Under the pieces are notes generated by a model. It searched no databases. It saw only the letters and a program-made list of their open reading frames with translations, and was not told the origin of the DNA. Below are positions 29,199-37,915 of a DNA stretch of 56,285 nt, one piece after another. This DNA comes from an uncultured Acidobacteriota bacterium (GTDB lineage Bacteria; Acidobacteriota; Vicinamibacteria; Vicinamibacterales; CAVVIG01). How positions within the stretch are numbered: the stretch's first letter is position 1; each line of letters opens with the position of its first letter. The stretch covers positions 51,255 to 107,539 of the forward strand of contig CADEDC010000009.1 of NCBI GenBank assembly GCA_902825985.1, in the 5' to 3' direction. A program made the position numbers and the translations under genes.

Positions 29199-29656
29199 TT
29201 CGTCTCGCCGCCCGCCTGGGTCGGTTTGGCGGTCTCGGCCGGCACGGCGGCGTCGGCCGGCGTCGCCGAACGCACCGGCAGTCCCTGATCGATGACCTTC
29301 TTGATCGCCAGCTCGATCGGGATGCGGACCGTCCCGGCGTTCTTGTCGATCCAGCTGTAGCCCTCGAGCTTCAGACGATCGCGTTCGCGCGACGCCGCCA
29401 GGTCTTCGCGTGGCAGCGTCTGCAGCCGCGGCTCCGGCGGCAGCCGTTCACCCTGCTCGATGGCGAGCGGATAGCGAATGACGTCGCGGTCGGCCATGTC
29501 GGCGGTGATGCGGCCCATCAGCACCCAGACGTAGCCGTGGACGACGACCGTCACGATTGTCAGGTAGATGATGAACTTCACGATCGCGCCCATGTTCAGG
29601 TGGTCTTCCTGAACCTTCGGGTTCGGTCGTGCGCCGACGTGTGTATCGTGAGCCAT
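29195..29656 (-). CDS. Small membrane protein of the ACIII-caa3 operon
   Basis: A 153-residue protein with one membrane helix (about 25-49, VKFIIYLTIVTVVVHGYVWVLM). The periplasmic part has a PPEPRLQT...EGYSWIDKNAGTVRIPIELAIKKVI region, then a low-complexity Ala/Pro tail. The SWIDKNAGTVRIPI phrase is familiar to me from small proteins beside actF in ACIII operons; I do not know a function or an agreed name. It begins 10 bases after actF and overlaps the SCO gene. A role in assembly or in contact between the two complexes is plausible but unproven. Confidence 0.8.
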   Translation of the reverse strand: MAHDTHVGARPNPKVQEDHLNMGAIVKFIIYLTIVTVVVHGYVWVLMGRITADMADRDVIRYPLAIEQGERLPPEPRLQTLPREDLAASRERDRLKLEGYSWIDKNAGTVRIPIELAIKKVIDQGLPVRSATPADAAVPAETAKPTQAGGETK

Positions 29657-29666
29657 GGTTCGTCCC

Positions 29667-30872
29667 CTAGTGCGCCGCGTGGTGGCCGTCGGCGAGGCTT
29701 GGAATCGCGTCGGCGAACTGCGGGTCGTAAATCGGCAGCAGTGGACGGCCGCGCAGCTGCCAGACGAAGCAGCCGATCCACAGCGCCACGAAACCGGCCG
29801 GAAGCGTGACGTCCATCCAGCTGATCGACAGCGCGTCCGGATGGAAGTTCGGCGCGATGAGCCAGAAGAGATCGACGAGGCGCATGAAGATGAGGAAGGC
29901 GGCGATCGGCACCAGCCGCGACGCCACCCGCTTGTTCTTGCGGAACAGCAGGATCAGGAACGGCACCGCGAAGTGCGCGACGATCAGGAACTGACCGACG
30001 ATGAGCCAGCTGGTGTTGAGACGGTGCATGTACCAGGTGATCTCCTCGGGCAGGTTGCCGGAGTAGATGATCAGGTACTGCGAGAACGAGAAGTAGGCCC
30101 ACAGGATGACGAACGCCAGCATCAGGTTCGCCAGGTCGTGGAAGTACTGCGGCGTCGCCGCGACGTTCATCGGCTCGCGCTTGCTCAGCCAGTTCAACGC
30201 GATGATCGTCACCGCCATGGTCGTCAGCCCCTGCCCGCCCATGACGAGGAAGCCGTAGATGGTCGAGAACCAGTGCGGGTCGAGCGACATCAGCCAGTCG
30301 AACGCGGCGAACGTCATCGTCATGCCGAAGATCAGCAGGCCGCCGGCGCTGAGGCGCTCCATCCGCTTCGCAATCGCCGGGTCGCCGGTCTGATCCTGCT
30401 CCAGCGACCACTTGTTCAGGAGGAACACCAGCGTGTTCCACACCAGGAAGTAGAGCACCGCGCGGCCGATGAAGAACGGCACGTTCAGCCACGGCGACTT
30501 GTGGGTGAGGATCTCGTCGCCGGCCACCGCGTCGGCGTGCGACCAGTGGTACAGATGGCCGATGCCGAGCAGAATCGGGATGAACAGGACCGTCAGCACC
30601 GGCAGGATGCGTGACGCCGCGCCGAGAATGCGGCGGATGACGACGCCCCACTTGCCGCCGGAGAGCTGATGAATCATCGCCAGCGCCAGCGAGCCCATGG
30701 TGGCGCCGAGCACCAGCATGTAGCCCATCAGATACGACTGGAAGAACTGCGCCGGATTCGCGACGTAGCCGGCGACCGATACCGCCAGCAGTCCGCCGCC
30801 GGCGATGAGGAACCGCTGTTGGTGTCCCGCGAGCTCGGGAATCAATTGATCGGCCGTTTGCCGGAAACGCAT
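29667..30872 (-). CDS. actF: Alternative complex III subunit ActF (NrfD-like membrane protein)
   Basis: A 401-residue membrane protein with about ten helices, the NrfD/PsrC-like fold of ActF. ATG at 30872 is chosen; the frame upstream overlaps actE and has no membrane character. Helical blocks include YLMGYMLVLGATMGSLALAMIHQLSGG near 45-70 and WYMHRLNTSWLIVGQFLIVAHFAVPF near 280-305. In structures of ACIII, ActC and ActF are homologous membrane halves: ActC forms the quinol site and ActF a possible proton path. It starts 14 bases after actE. Confidence 0.95.
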   Translation of the reverse strand: MRFRQTADQLIPELAGHQQRFLIAGGGLLAVSVAGYVANPAQFFQSYLMGYMLVLGATMGSLALAMIHQLSGGKWGVVIRRILGAASRILPVLTVLFIPILLGIGHLYHWSHADAVAGDEILTHKSPWLNVPFFIGRAVLYFLVWNTLVFLLNKWSLEQDQTGDPAIAKRMERLSAGGLLIFGMTMTFAAFDWLMSLDPHWFSTIYGFLVMGGQGLTTMAVTIIALNWLSKREPMNVAATPQYFHDLANLMLAFVILWAYFSFSQYLIIYSGNLPEEITWYMHRLNTSWLIVGQFLIVAHFAVPFLILLFRKNKRVASRLVPIAAFLIFMRLVDLFWLIAPNFHPDALSISWMDVTLPAGFVALWIGCFVWQLRGRPLLPIYDPQFADAIPSLADGHHAAH

Positions 30873-30886
30873 ATCAGATCTGCCCT

Positions 30887-31507
30887 CTAGTGCTGCTGCT
30901 CGTGACCCGCGGCGGCCGCCGGAGTCGCCGGCCGGTCGAGCTGCTCGCGCTGTTCCACCGGCACATCGTTCACTGTCCCGCTCGCGCTCGCCTGCAGGGC
31001 GCGGACGTAGGCGGCGATCGCCCAGCGATCCTCGACCTTCACCTGCGCCGCGTGATCCGGCATCGCCCCGAAGCCATTGGTGATGACGTCGAAGATGTGG
31101 CCGATCGGCCGTTCCTTCACGCGGTCGGTCCACAGCGCCGGCGGCCGGGTGTAGCCGCGCAGTACCACCATCCCGTCACCGCTCCCGGTCAGGCCGTGGC
31201 AATGCTGACAGTAGGCGTTGAACGCTTCTTGCCCGCGGTGCATCACGGCTTCGGTCACCGGAAACGGCATCTCGCTGGACGGCTCGTCACCGACCTTGCC
31301 GGTGTAGAGCAGCGTGTCGTCGCGCAGCTGGCCCCGCGCGACCGTGCCGGCGACCAGCGGCCGCGCCGACGCACCGTCACCGAAGAACGTCGAACCGCGC
31401 AGCGGGACGTACTTCGGCTGGTCGTGCATGTCCTGGCGGCAGGCGGCCGTCGCCAGGGCGAGCGCCACCGCGGCCAGCAGACGTCTGGAAGAGGGCCTAG
31501 TCCTCAA
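30887..31507 (-). CDS. actE: Alternative complex III subunit ActE, monoheme cytochrome c lipoprotein
   Basis: A 206-residue lipoprotein (lipobox Cys23 in TAAC) with one CQHCH heme c site (Cys100, Cys103, His104) and the ActE block FDVITNGFGAMPDHA supplying a Met ligand. The C-terminal tail is Ala/Pro/Glu-rich and ends HEQQH. The start is TTG at 31507, overlapping the last 11 bases of actD. It is anchored to the outer face of the inner membrane and passes electrons from the ActA/B hemes to the oxidase. It is the counterpart of the gene at 2428-3021. Confidence 0.93.
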   Translation of the reverse strand: MRTRPSSRRLLAAVALALATAACRQDMHDQPKYVPLRGSTFFGDGASARPLVAGTVARGQLRDDTLLYTGKVGDEPSSEMPFPVTEAVMHRGQEAFNAYCQHCHGLTGSGDGMVVLRGYTRPPALWTDRVKERPIGHIFDVITNGFGAMPDHAAQVKVEDRWAIAAYVRALQASASGTVNDVPVEQREQLDRPATPAAAAGHEQQH

Positions 31508-32045
31508 CGGTCGTGACCTCCCGGGACCCGAGCGTCTGCAGGAACGCGTGCGTCCGGTCCAGACTGAACTTGGGGTCCCGCGCCTCGATGCACAGGAAGA
31601 ACTTGTCGGTGCTCGCCGCGGCGAAGCGCGGGTGGTTGAAGATCGGGTGATACGGATGCGGCAGCCCGTTGAGCGCCAGCATGCCGAACACCGCCGACAG
31701 CGCCGCTCCCAGAATGGTGCACTCGAACGTCACCGGGATGAACATCGGCCAGGCGATGAACGGTTTGCCGGCGACGTTGAGCGGATACGCCACGGCGTTC
31801 GCCCACGATTCGAGCGAGAAACCGGCGATGCAGCCGATGACGCCGCCGATGAGCACGATCATCGGCAGCTTCGAGGGCGGCGCGCCGATCGCGTGGTGCA
31901 GCTCCTCGATCGGGAATGGCGCGTAGGCGTCCATCGCCCGGTAGCCCTCGGCGTGTGCCTTGGCGGTTGCCGCTACCAGCGCGTTGGGATCGTCGAACTC
32001 GGCAACGATCCCGTGGAGGGTGCTGATCGGTGTGGATGAGGCCAT
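31497..32045 (-). CDS. actD: Alternative complex III subunit ActD (DUF3341)
   Basis: A 182-residue protein with a soluble N-terminal part (HGIVAEFDDPNALVAAT...GYRAMDAYAPFPIEEL, the DUF3341 signature) and two membrane helices (about 61-81 and 98-124). This is the usual ActD, which packs against the membrane subunits and has no cofactor. It lies 15 bases after actC. The first cluster of the window (1-6766) has no counterpart. Confidence 0.95.
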   Translation of the reverse strand: MASSTPISTLHGIVAEFDDPNALVAATAKAHAEGYRAMDAYAPFPIEELHHAIGAPPSKLPMIVLIGGVIGCIAGFSLESWANAVAYPLNVAGKPFIAWPMFIPVTFECTILGAALSAVFGMLALNGLPHPYHPIFNHPRFAAASTDKFFLCIEARDPKFSLDRTHAFLQTLGSREVTTVED

Positions 32046-32060
32046 GATTCGCCGCGTCCC

Positions 32061-33464
32061 CTAGTGTCCGTGCCCGGGCGACTGATTCACCTTCGCCGAC
32101 GGCAGCAGCGTCCGAATCTCGAAAATCGAGATCATCGGCAGGAACCGCACGAAGAGGAGCATCAGCGTCATGAACATGCCGATGGTGCCGAAGTAGGTGG
32201 CGAAATCCCAGATCGTCGGCTGGAAGCGGCCCCACGACGACGGCAGGAAGTCGCGGTGCAGGCTGGTCACGACGATGACGAAGCGCTCCAGCCACATGCC
32301 GATGTTCACGATGATCGAGATCACGAACAGCGCGCCGACGCTCGTCCGCACCCGCTTCGACCACAGGAACGTCGGCGTCACGACGTTGCAGAGGATCAGC
32401 AGCGCATACGACCACCAGTAGGGCCCCGTCATGCGGTTCCACATCATGAAGGTCTCGTACTTGTTGCCGCTGTACCACGCCATGAACGCTTCCAGCGAGT
32501 AGCCGTAGCCGACGATGAGGCCGGTCGCCAGCATGACCTTGGCCATGTTCTCGATGTGGCGCATCGTGATGAAGTCCTGCATGCCATAGGCAGCGCGCAG
32601 CGGAATCATCAGCGTCAACACCATCGCGAAGCCCGAGTAGATGGCGCCGGCGACGAAGTACGGCGGGAAGATCGTCGTGTGCCAGCCGGGCAGCACCGAC
32701 ACCGCGAAGTCGAAGCTGACGACGCTGTGGACCGACACGACGAGCGGCGTCGACAGGCCGGCGAGCAGCAGGTAGGCGATCTCGTAGTGCTGCCAGTGAT
32801 ACGCCGAATTGCGCCACCCCATCGCCAGCAACCCGTAGATCCGCCGACCGACCTTCGACTTCGAGCTGTCGCGCAGCGTCGCCAGATCGGGAATCAGCCC
32901 GGTGAACCAGAAGAGCGCCGACACCGTGAGATAGGTCGAGACGGCGAAGACGTCCCAGACCAGCGGACTCTTGAAGTTCGGCCAGAGGTCCATCGTGCTC
33001 GGATACGGCAGCAGCCAGTAGGCGAGCCACGGCCGCCCGGTGTGCATCAGCGGGAAGATGCCGGCGCACGCCACGGCCGCGAGCGTCATCGCTTCGGCGA
33101 ACCGGTTGATCGACGTCCGCCACTGCTGCCGGAACAGCAGGAGAATCGCCGAGATCAGCGTGCCAGCGTGGCCGATGCCGATCCACCAGACGAAGTTGGT
33201 GATGTCGAAGGCCCAGCCGACCGGCTGGTTGTTGCCCCAGATGCCGATGCCCGTCAGCACCAGGTAGGTGAGCGCCGTCGCCAGCGCGCCGGCAATCGCC
33301 AGGGATGGCGCCAGTGCGAGGAACCACCCGAGCGGGGTGTCCTTGCGCAGCACGACCTCGGTGATCTTCTGCGTCACCGTGGCGAACGAGTGGCCCGGTG
33401 CAATCACCGGGACCAGGGCCGGTCCGCCACGCGCCTCAGGAATCGCTTGAACGCTGTCTGCCAT
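32061..33464 (-). CDS. actC: Alternative complex III subunit ActC (NrfD family, quinol-oxidising)
   Basis: A 467-residue, ten-helix NrfD-family protein. Diagnostic blocks are WGNNQPVGWAFDITNFVWWIGIGHAGTLISA near 75-105, NRFAEAMTLAAVACAGIFPLMHTGRPW near 118-145 and SVHSVVSFDFAVSVLPGWHTTIFPPYFVAGAIYSG near 245-280. Its acidic and His residues line the quinol site in ACIII structures. It oxidises menaquinol or ubiquinol and hands electrons to the Fe-S clusters of ActB. It starts 67 bases after actB. Confidence 0.97.
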   Translation of the reverse strand: MADSVQAIPEARGGPALVPVIAPGHSFATVTQKITEVVLRKDTPLGWFLALAPSLAIAGALATALTYLVLTGIGIWGNNQPVGWAFDITNFVWWIGIGHAGTLISAILLLFRQQWRTSINRFAEAMTLAAVACAGIFPLMHTGRPWLAYWLLPYPSTMDLWPNFKSPLVWDVFAVSTYLTVSALFWFTGLIPDLATLRDSSKSKVGRRIYGLLAMGWRNSAYHWQHYEIAYLLLAGLSTPLVVSVHSVVSFDFAVSVLPGWHTTIFPPYFVAGAIYSGFAMVLTLMIPLRAAYGMQDFITMRHIENMAKVMLATGLIVGYGYSLEAFMAWYSGNKYETFMMWNRMTGPYWWSYALLILCNVVTPTFLWSKRVRTSVGALFVISIIVNIGMWLERFVIVVTSLHRDFLPSSWGRFQPTIWDFATYFGTIGMFMTLMLLFVRFLPMISIFEIRTLLPSAKVNQSPGHGH

Positions 33465-33531
33465 CTGTTACCAACGGGGCGGACGCGAAGTCCGCGTTGC
33501 TCTTCACCGGTCTTCCCTCGCCAGGCCGGCG

Positions 33532-36500
33532 CTAGCCGCCGAGCTCGGGGTTGACGTTCCGCACCGCCGCCAGGTACGTCGTGCGCGGTCGGGTGTTCAG
33601 CTCGGCCAGCATCGCGTAGTTGCGCTGCTCGGCCTGCATCCTGGCCACCCGGCTGTTGGGATCGTTGAGGTCGCCGAAGACGATGGCCTCGGTCGGGCAG
33701 GCCTGCTGACAGGCCGTCGCAATCTCCCCGTCCCTGACCTTGCGCATGGCCTTCTCCGCCGTGATCTTGGCTTCGTTGATCCGCTGCACGCAGTAGGTGC
33801 ACTTCTCCATCACGCCGCGGCTGCGGACGGTGACGTCGGGGTTGCGTCCGAGTGCCAGACTCGGGGTCGTCCAGTCCTGGTACAGCAGGTAGTTGAAGCG
33901 CCGGACCTTGTAGGGGCAGTTGTTCGAGCAGTAGCGCGTGCCGACACAGCGGTTGTACACCATGTCGTTGAGCCCTTCGTGGCTGTGCACCGTCGCATTG
34001 ACCGGGCAGACCACCTCGCACGGCGCGTTCTCGCACTGCTGGCACGGCACCGGCTGGAAGTAGGTCTCGGGGTTCTCCGATTCGCCGCGGTAGTACGAAT
34101 CGATGCGCAGCCAGTGCATCTCGCGACCACGCATCACCTGGTCCTTGCCGACCACGGCGAGGTTGTTCTCGGCCTGGCAACCGATGACGCACGCGTTGCA
34201 CCCGGTGCAGACGTTGACGTCGATGGCCATGCCCCACTTGTAGCCGTCGTACTTGTACTCGGGGACGAGGGTCAGCGTGCGCGGCGGCGTCTCGAAGCCG
34301 TGGTGCACCGCTTCCGGCTCCCTGAGGAACTCGTCCTTGGTGAGCGCGCGAACCATGCCGCGCCCTTCCATCGAGTGATGGCCCTGCGTGCAGGCGAGCG
34401 AGTAGCGCTCGCCGGTCGGCGTGATCTCGACGCCGCGGCCGACCTGCGGCGCGTCGGACGTCCGGATGGCATAGGCGTCGAACCCGGCGCCGCGCACCAG
34501 ATGACCGCCGCGACGCCGGCCGTAGCCGAAATGCACCGTCACCGCATCGTCCGGGTGGCCGACCACCGGAAACAGCGCCCCGCGTACGGAACGGCCCTTG
34601 TACTTGACCTCGACGATTTCGCTGACCTGCTGCCCGCGTTCACCGCCCTGCATGGCCGGGTAGGGCGAGATGCCGACCGCCGCAGCGGTCTTCGGCGACA
34701 CCAGCACCGCGTTGTCCCACACCAGTTTGGTGATCGGCTTCGGCAGTTCCTGCAACCAGCCGTTGTTCGCGAAGCGCCCGTCGAGCACCGTCGGGTCGTT
34801 GCGGAACTGGATGTCCATGCCGGTGCCGGACAGCGCCGACCCGGCGCCCACCGCACCGGCATGCAGCGTCACCGCCTTCGGCGCGAAGGCGGTGTCGGGC
34901 ACCACACCCTCGTGCAGCCATCCCCGCCACAGCCGTTCGAATTCCGGCGTCGAGTCGTCCTCGTTGCCGGGCACACCGAGCCCGGTCTGTTGCAGCCAGT
35001 GCTCGCGGATGATGTCGTAGCCGGATTTCTCCGGCGTCGCGCCGAAGATCGCCAGGATTTCATGCGCCGAGCGGGTCGCGTAGAGCGGCGCGATGAGCGG
35101 CTGGATGATCGACACCGTGCCGTCGAACGCCCGCACGTCGCCCCAGCTCTCGAGGAAGTGCGACTGCGGCACGTGCCAGTGCGACAGCTCGGCCGTCTCA
35201 TCGTCGTACGGGCTGAAGTAGAGACGCAGCGGCACCTTGCCCATCGCCGCCGCGAATTCGAGGTCGGCTGGCGCGCTGTAGACAGGGTTGCCACCCATGA
35301 TGAGCAGGATGTCGACCGAGCCAGCCGCCATGGCGGTGGCCAGTTCGCGCAGCGACTGCGCATGATCCACCGGACTCGCGACCACCGGTTCGGTGTGGAC
35401 CACCGTCTCGCCGACGTTCCCGAGCGTCACGTTCATGGCATGCGCCAGCGCATGCACCGCGGCCGGCTGCGACTCGCCGACGACGACCATCGACCTCCCC
35501 TTGTGGGCCTGAAGGTCGCTCGCCACCGCCGCCACCCAGGCGGCCGCCGATGCTGCCGCGTCGCCCGACACCGCCCCGCCCGCGGACACGCCGGCAACGC
35601 CGACGGCGACCGCCAGCTGTCGGGCGAGCCCTTCGATGTCACCTGGCTTGACCGGCAAGCGATGATCGGCCTGCGCCCCGGTGCCGGTCGGCATGCTCTC
35701 CGCGGCATAGAGCCGGTTCATCCGATCGGCCTCCGACGGCCGGCGGCGCGCGGCGAAGTGCCGGGCATTGCGGAGCGAGCCGGGACCGCTCGTCAGGAAA
35801 TCGGCATCGAGCGCGACGATGACGTCCGCCCGGTCGAGACGATACTGGGTTTCGACCGGCTCGCCGAAGGCGAGTCGGGCACCCGAATAGACCGCGTCGC
35901 GGGCCGCCGGATCCCACTGGTGCCACCTGGCCTCGGGATACCGCTGCAGCACCTGCTGCATCTGGGCGACCAGCGTCGGCGAGCTGAACGACTCGGTGAG
36001 GATGCGCAGGCCGGCGCCCTTCAACGGCTCCTGGCCGGCGAGCGCCGCCCGCACCGTCAAGAGCAGGGTCGGCCACGGCCGGATCTCGCCGACGTTGGTG
36101 ACCGCGCGTGCCCGGTCGGGGTCGTAGAGGTCCAGCACCGACCCCTGCGCGAACACATCGGTCGCGCCCAGGCTGTCGGGGTGCGTCGGATTGCCCTCGA
36201 CCTTGGTGGGCCGCCCTTCGTGGCTTTCCACGAGGAGGCCGACGCCGACGCCGCCAAGCGGCATCGCGGTGGCGAAGAACAACGGTTTGCCGGGGATGAG
36301 CTCCTCCGGCTGACGCACATACGGAACGATCTTCTCGACCGGCTGCTTGGTGCACGCGGTGACACCGGCGAGCCCGAGCGACGCACCCATGAGCTTCAGG
36401 AACGAACGGCGCTCGACCGGATCGACGATCGCTTCGACAGCGGTGGGGAACTCGTTGTGCAACCGCGCGCGGAAGGCGGGATCATCCGCCAGCTCATCGA

Positions 36501-36537
36501 GCGATCGCCAGAATTCGCGGGCGTCTTTTCGCTTCAT
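33532..36537 (-). CDS. actB: Alternative complex III subunit ActB (second copy)
   Basis: A 1001-residue periplasmic fusion of a molybdopterin-oxidoreductase-like domain (without a visible Mo site) and a four-cluster ferredoxin-like domain. The cysteine blocks are CTGCNACVIGC, CQQCENAPCEVVCP, CVGTRYCSNNCPYKVRR, CTYC and CQQACP. The N-terminus begins MKRKDAREFWRSLDELA; a signal-like helix follows RRSFLKLMGASLGLAG near residue 44, a Tat-type pattern. The ATG at 36537 overlaps the actA stop (ATGA, 36534-36537); the open frame further upstream lies inside actA. Its C-terminal third is closely similar to the copy at 3018-6122. Confidence 0.97.
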   Translation of the reverse strand: MKRKDAREFWRSLDELADDPAFRARLHNEFPTAVEAIVDPVERRSFLKLMGASLGLAGVTACTKQPVEKIVPYVRQPEELIPGKPLFFATAMPLGGVGVGLLVESHEGRPTKVEGNPTHPDSLGATDVFAQGSVLDLYDPDRARAVTNVGEIRPWPTLLLTVRAALAGQEPLKGAGLRILTESFSSPTLVAQMQQVLQRYPEARWHQWDPAARDAVYSGARLAFGEPVETQYRLDRADVIVALDADFLTSGPGSLRNARHFAARRRPSEADRMNRLYAAESMPTGTGAQADHRLPVKPGDIEGLARQLAVAVGVAGVSAGGAVSGDAAASAAAWVAAVASDLQAHKGRSMVVVGESQPAAVHALAHAMNVTLGNVGETVVHTEPVVASPVDHAQSLRELATAMAAGSVDILLIMGGNPVYSAPADLEFAAAMGKVPLRLYFSPYDDETAELSHWHVPQSHFLESWGDVRAFDGTVSIIQPLIAPLYATRSAHEILAIFGATPEKSGYDIIREHWLQQTGLGVPGNEDDSTPEFERLWRGWLHEGVVPDTAFAPKAVTLHAGAVGAGSALSGTGMDIQFRNDPTVLDGRFANNGWLQELPKPITKLVWDNAVLVSPKTAAAVGISPYPAMQGGERGQQVSEIVEVKYKGRSVRGALFPVVGHPDDAVTVHFGYGRRRGGHLVRGAGFDAYAIRTSDAPQVGRGVEITPTGERYSLACTQGHHSMEGRGMVRALTKDEFLREPEAVHHGFETPPRTLTLVPEYKYDGYKWGMAIDVNVCTGCNACVIGCQAENNLAVVGKDQVMRGREMHWLRIDSYYRGESENPETYFQPVPCQQCENAPCEVVCPVNATVHSHEGLNDMVYNRCVGTRYCSNNCPYKVRRFNYLLYQDWTTPSLALGRNPDVTVRSRGVMEKCTYCVQRINEAKITAEKAMRKVRDGEIATACQQACPTEAIVFGDLNDPNSRVARMQAEQRNYAMLAELNTRPRTTYLAAVRNVNPELGG

Positions 36538-37184
36538 TGATGACACGTCGAACAGCTCGTGAGCTTCTGAATCTCGTATTCGGCCACCAACCGCGTGCCC
36601 AACTCGAGCTGATCGGCTGGCGGCTGGTAGCTGACCGAGAACACGGCATTGCGTGGCCGGACGTACTGCTCCGGGTTGCGATGGCAGTCCAGGCACCACT
36701 CCATCTGGAGCGAACTCTCCTGCCACATGAGCGGCATGCGGTCGACCGGGCCGTGACACGTCGTGCAGCCGACCCCCTTGCTGACATGGATGCTGTGATC
36801 GAAGTGCACGAAGTCCGGCAGATCGTGCACGCGATTCCACTCAATGGCGCGGCCGCTCTCGAAGGCGTCACGCACCGGCTTGAGGTACTGGCTGTTCGCA
36901 AAGACCTCGGAATGGCAGTTCATGCACGTCTTCACCGGTGGAATGCCGGCGAACTTCGAGTCCTCGACCGACGTATGGCAATAGCGGCAGTCGATGCCGT
37001 TGCCGCCGACGTGGCGTTCGTGACTGAACTGAACCGGCTGCTCGCGGGCGACGCGCTGGTCGGTGTTCCAGGCTGAGCGATGCATCAGGGCCACCAGCGA
37101 CAGCAGCCCGGTGATCACGAGTACCGCGCCAAGGATGCTGACGCGGGCGATGGTATTCGCGCTGCGGTTGAAAATCTGCGACAT
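36534..37184 (-). CDS. actA: Alternative complex III subunit ActA, pentaheme cytochrome c (second copy)
   Basis: A 216-residue protein with one N-terminal helix and five CxxCH sites (CRYCH, CMNCH, CTTCH, CLDCH, CSTCH). The start is the ATG at 37184, which gives the family N-terminus MSQIFNRSANTIARV; the open frame upstream does not look coding. It is the first gene of the twelve-gene ACIII-caa3 operon that ends at 24628. A CRP/FNR-like palindrome lies about 120 bases before the start. Confidence 0.97.
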   Translation of the reverse strand: MSQIFNRSANTIARVSILGAVLVITGLLSLVALMHRSAWNTDQRVAREQPVQFSHERHVGGNGIDCRYCHTSVEDSKFAGIPPVKTCMNCHSEVFANSQYLKPVRDAFESGRAIEWNRVHDLPDFVHFDHSIHVSKGVGCTTCHGPVDRMPLMWQESSLQMEWCLDCHRNPEQYVRPRNAVFSVSYQPPADQLELGTRLVAEYEIQKLTSCSTCHQ

Positions 37185-37304
37185 CAGTTTCGGGAGCGAC
37201 TCGCAGGCATCCGAACGAGGCAGATGCTCCTGCTCGGGGATCACCGACGGGTGCCAACTGCAAGGCAGCTTACTATTTTTGGGTAGAAAGCGCGACAACT
37301 ATTT

Positions 37305-37320
37305 TGTGAAACATTTCACG
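37305..37320. promoter_or_regulatory. CRP/FNR-family operator candidate upstream of actA
   Basis: TGTGA, 6 bases, TCACG: nine of the ten fixed positions of the CRP consensus TGTGA-N6-TCACA. It is centred about 128 bases before the actA ATG, in a locally AT-rich stretch. On the minus strand a weak TTGTCG lies just downstream of it, with a poor TAGTAA 17 bases further on, as possible -35 and -10 boxes. Confidence 0.5.
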
Positions 37321-37414
37321 TAACCTCGTGATTCCGGCCAAATTGGTCGGATTTGAGCAGAAAACCGCCGCGTCGGCGCCGGATTCCCGTCACCGCACCC
37401 GATCCGGCCGCCGC

Positions 37415-37861
37415 CTACTTGAAGAGGTCGTCGAAGGCCTGGCGGGCGCTCGGCTGGCCGGTCGCGACCGCCGTGCCGGTCTGCCGTTCGACGGTCGTCC
37501 GTGGCGCAAACCAGGCGCACGCGTTGCGCTCGTCCTTCGGCGCCACCCGCGCCGTCAACGCCGGCTGATTGCACTCCCACCGCGCACCGGTATCGAACGC
37601 GACGCAGTTGACACAGCTGTGCACGTCGACGCCGCAGCGCGGGCAGCGGCTGTCGGCGGCGACCTCCGCCGACAGCTTGTTGCCGCAGCGCGCGCAACGG
37701 AAGATCTCGTGCGACGCCATCAGGTTTGGCGTCCGCGGGCCGGCGGCGTCCTGCAGGGGACGGCCGGGGGCGCGTGGTTCGGGCGCCGGTTTCGGGCCGC
37801 GGGGGGCGCGCTCGCGCGGCTCATCCTGGTAGCCGTGCTGACGATACTTGCGGTCACTCAT
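37415..37861 (-). CDS. Small zinc-ribbon protein
   Basis: A 148-residue protein. The first 48 residues are polar, Pro/Arg-rich and probably disordered. Residues 56-115 carry eight cysteines: CARC (56, 59), CPRC (73, 76), CVNC (83, 86), Cys97 and Cys115. This is enough for one zinc-ribbon (56-76) and a second metal site. The tail ends RQAFDDLFK. ATG at 37861 is taken. No enzyme motif is seen; the function is unknown. It is divergent from the selenoprotein gene, sharing a 54-base upstream region. Confidence 0.7.
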   Translation of the reverse strand: MSDRKYRQHGYQDEPRERAPRGPKPAPEPRAPGRPLQDAAGPRTPNLMASHEIFRCARCGNKLSAEVAADSRCPRCGVDVHSCVNCVAFDTGARWECNQPALTARVAPKDERNACAWFAPRTTVERQTGTAVATGQPSARQAFDDLFK

Positions 37862-37915
37862 GCGGGCATCGTGCAGCAAGTCGCCGGAACGGCGCAATAG
37901 GGGCGATAATCAAAT

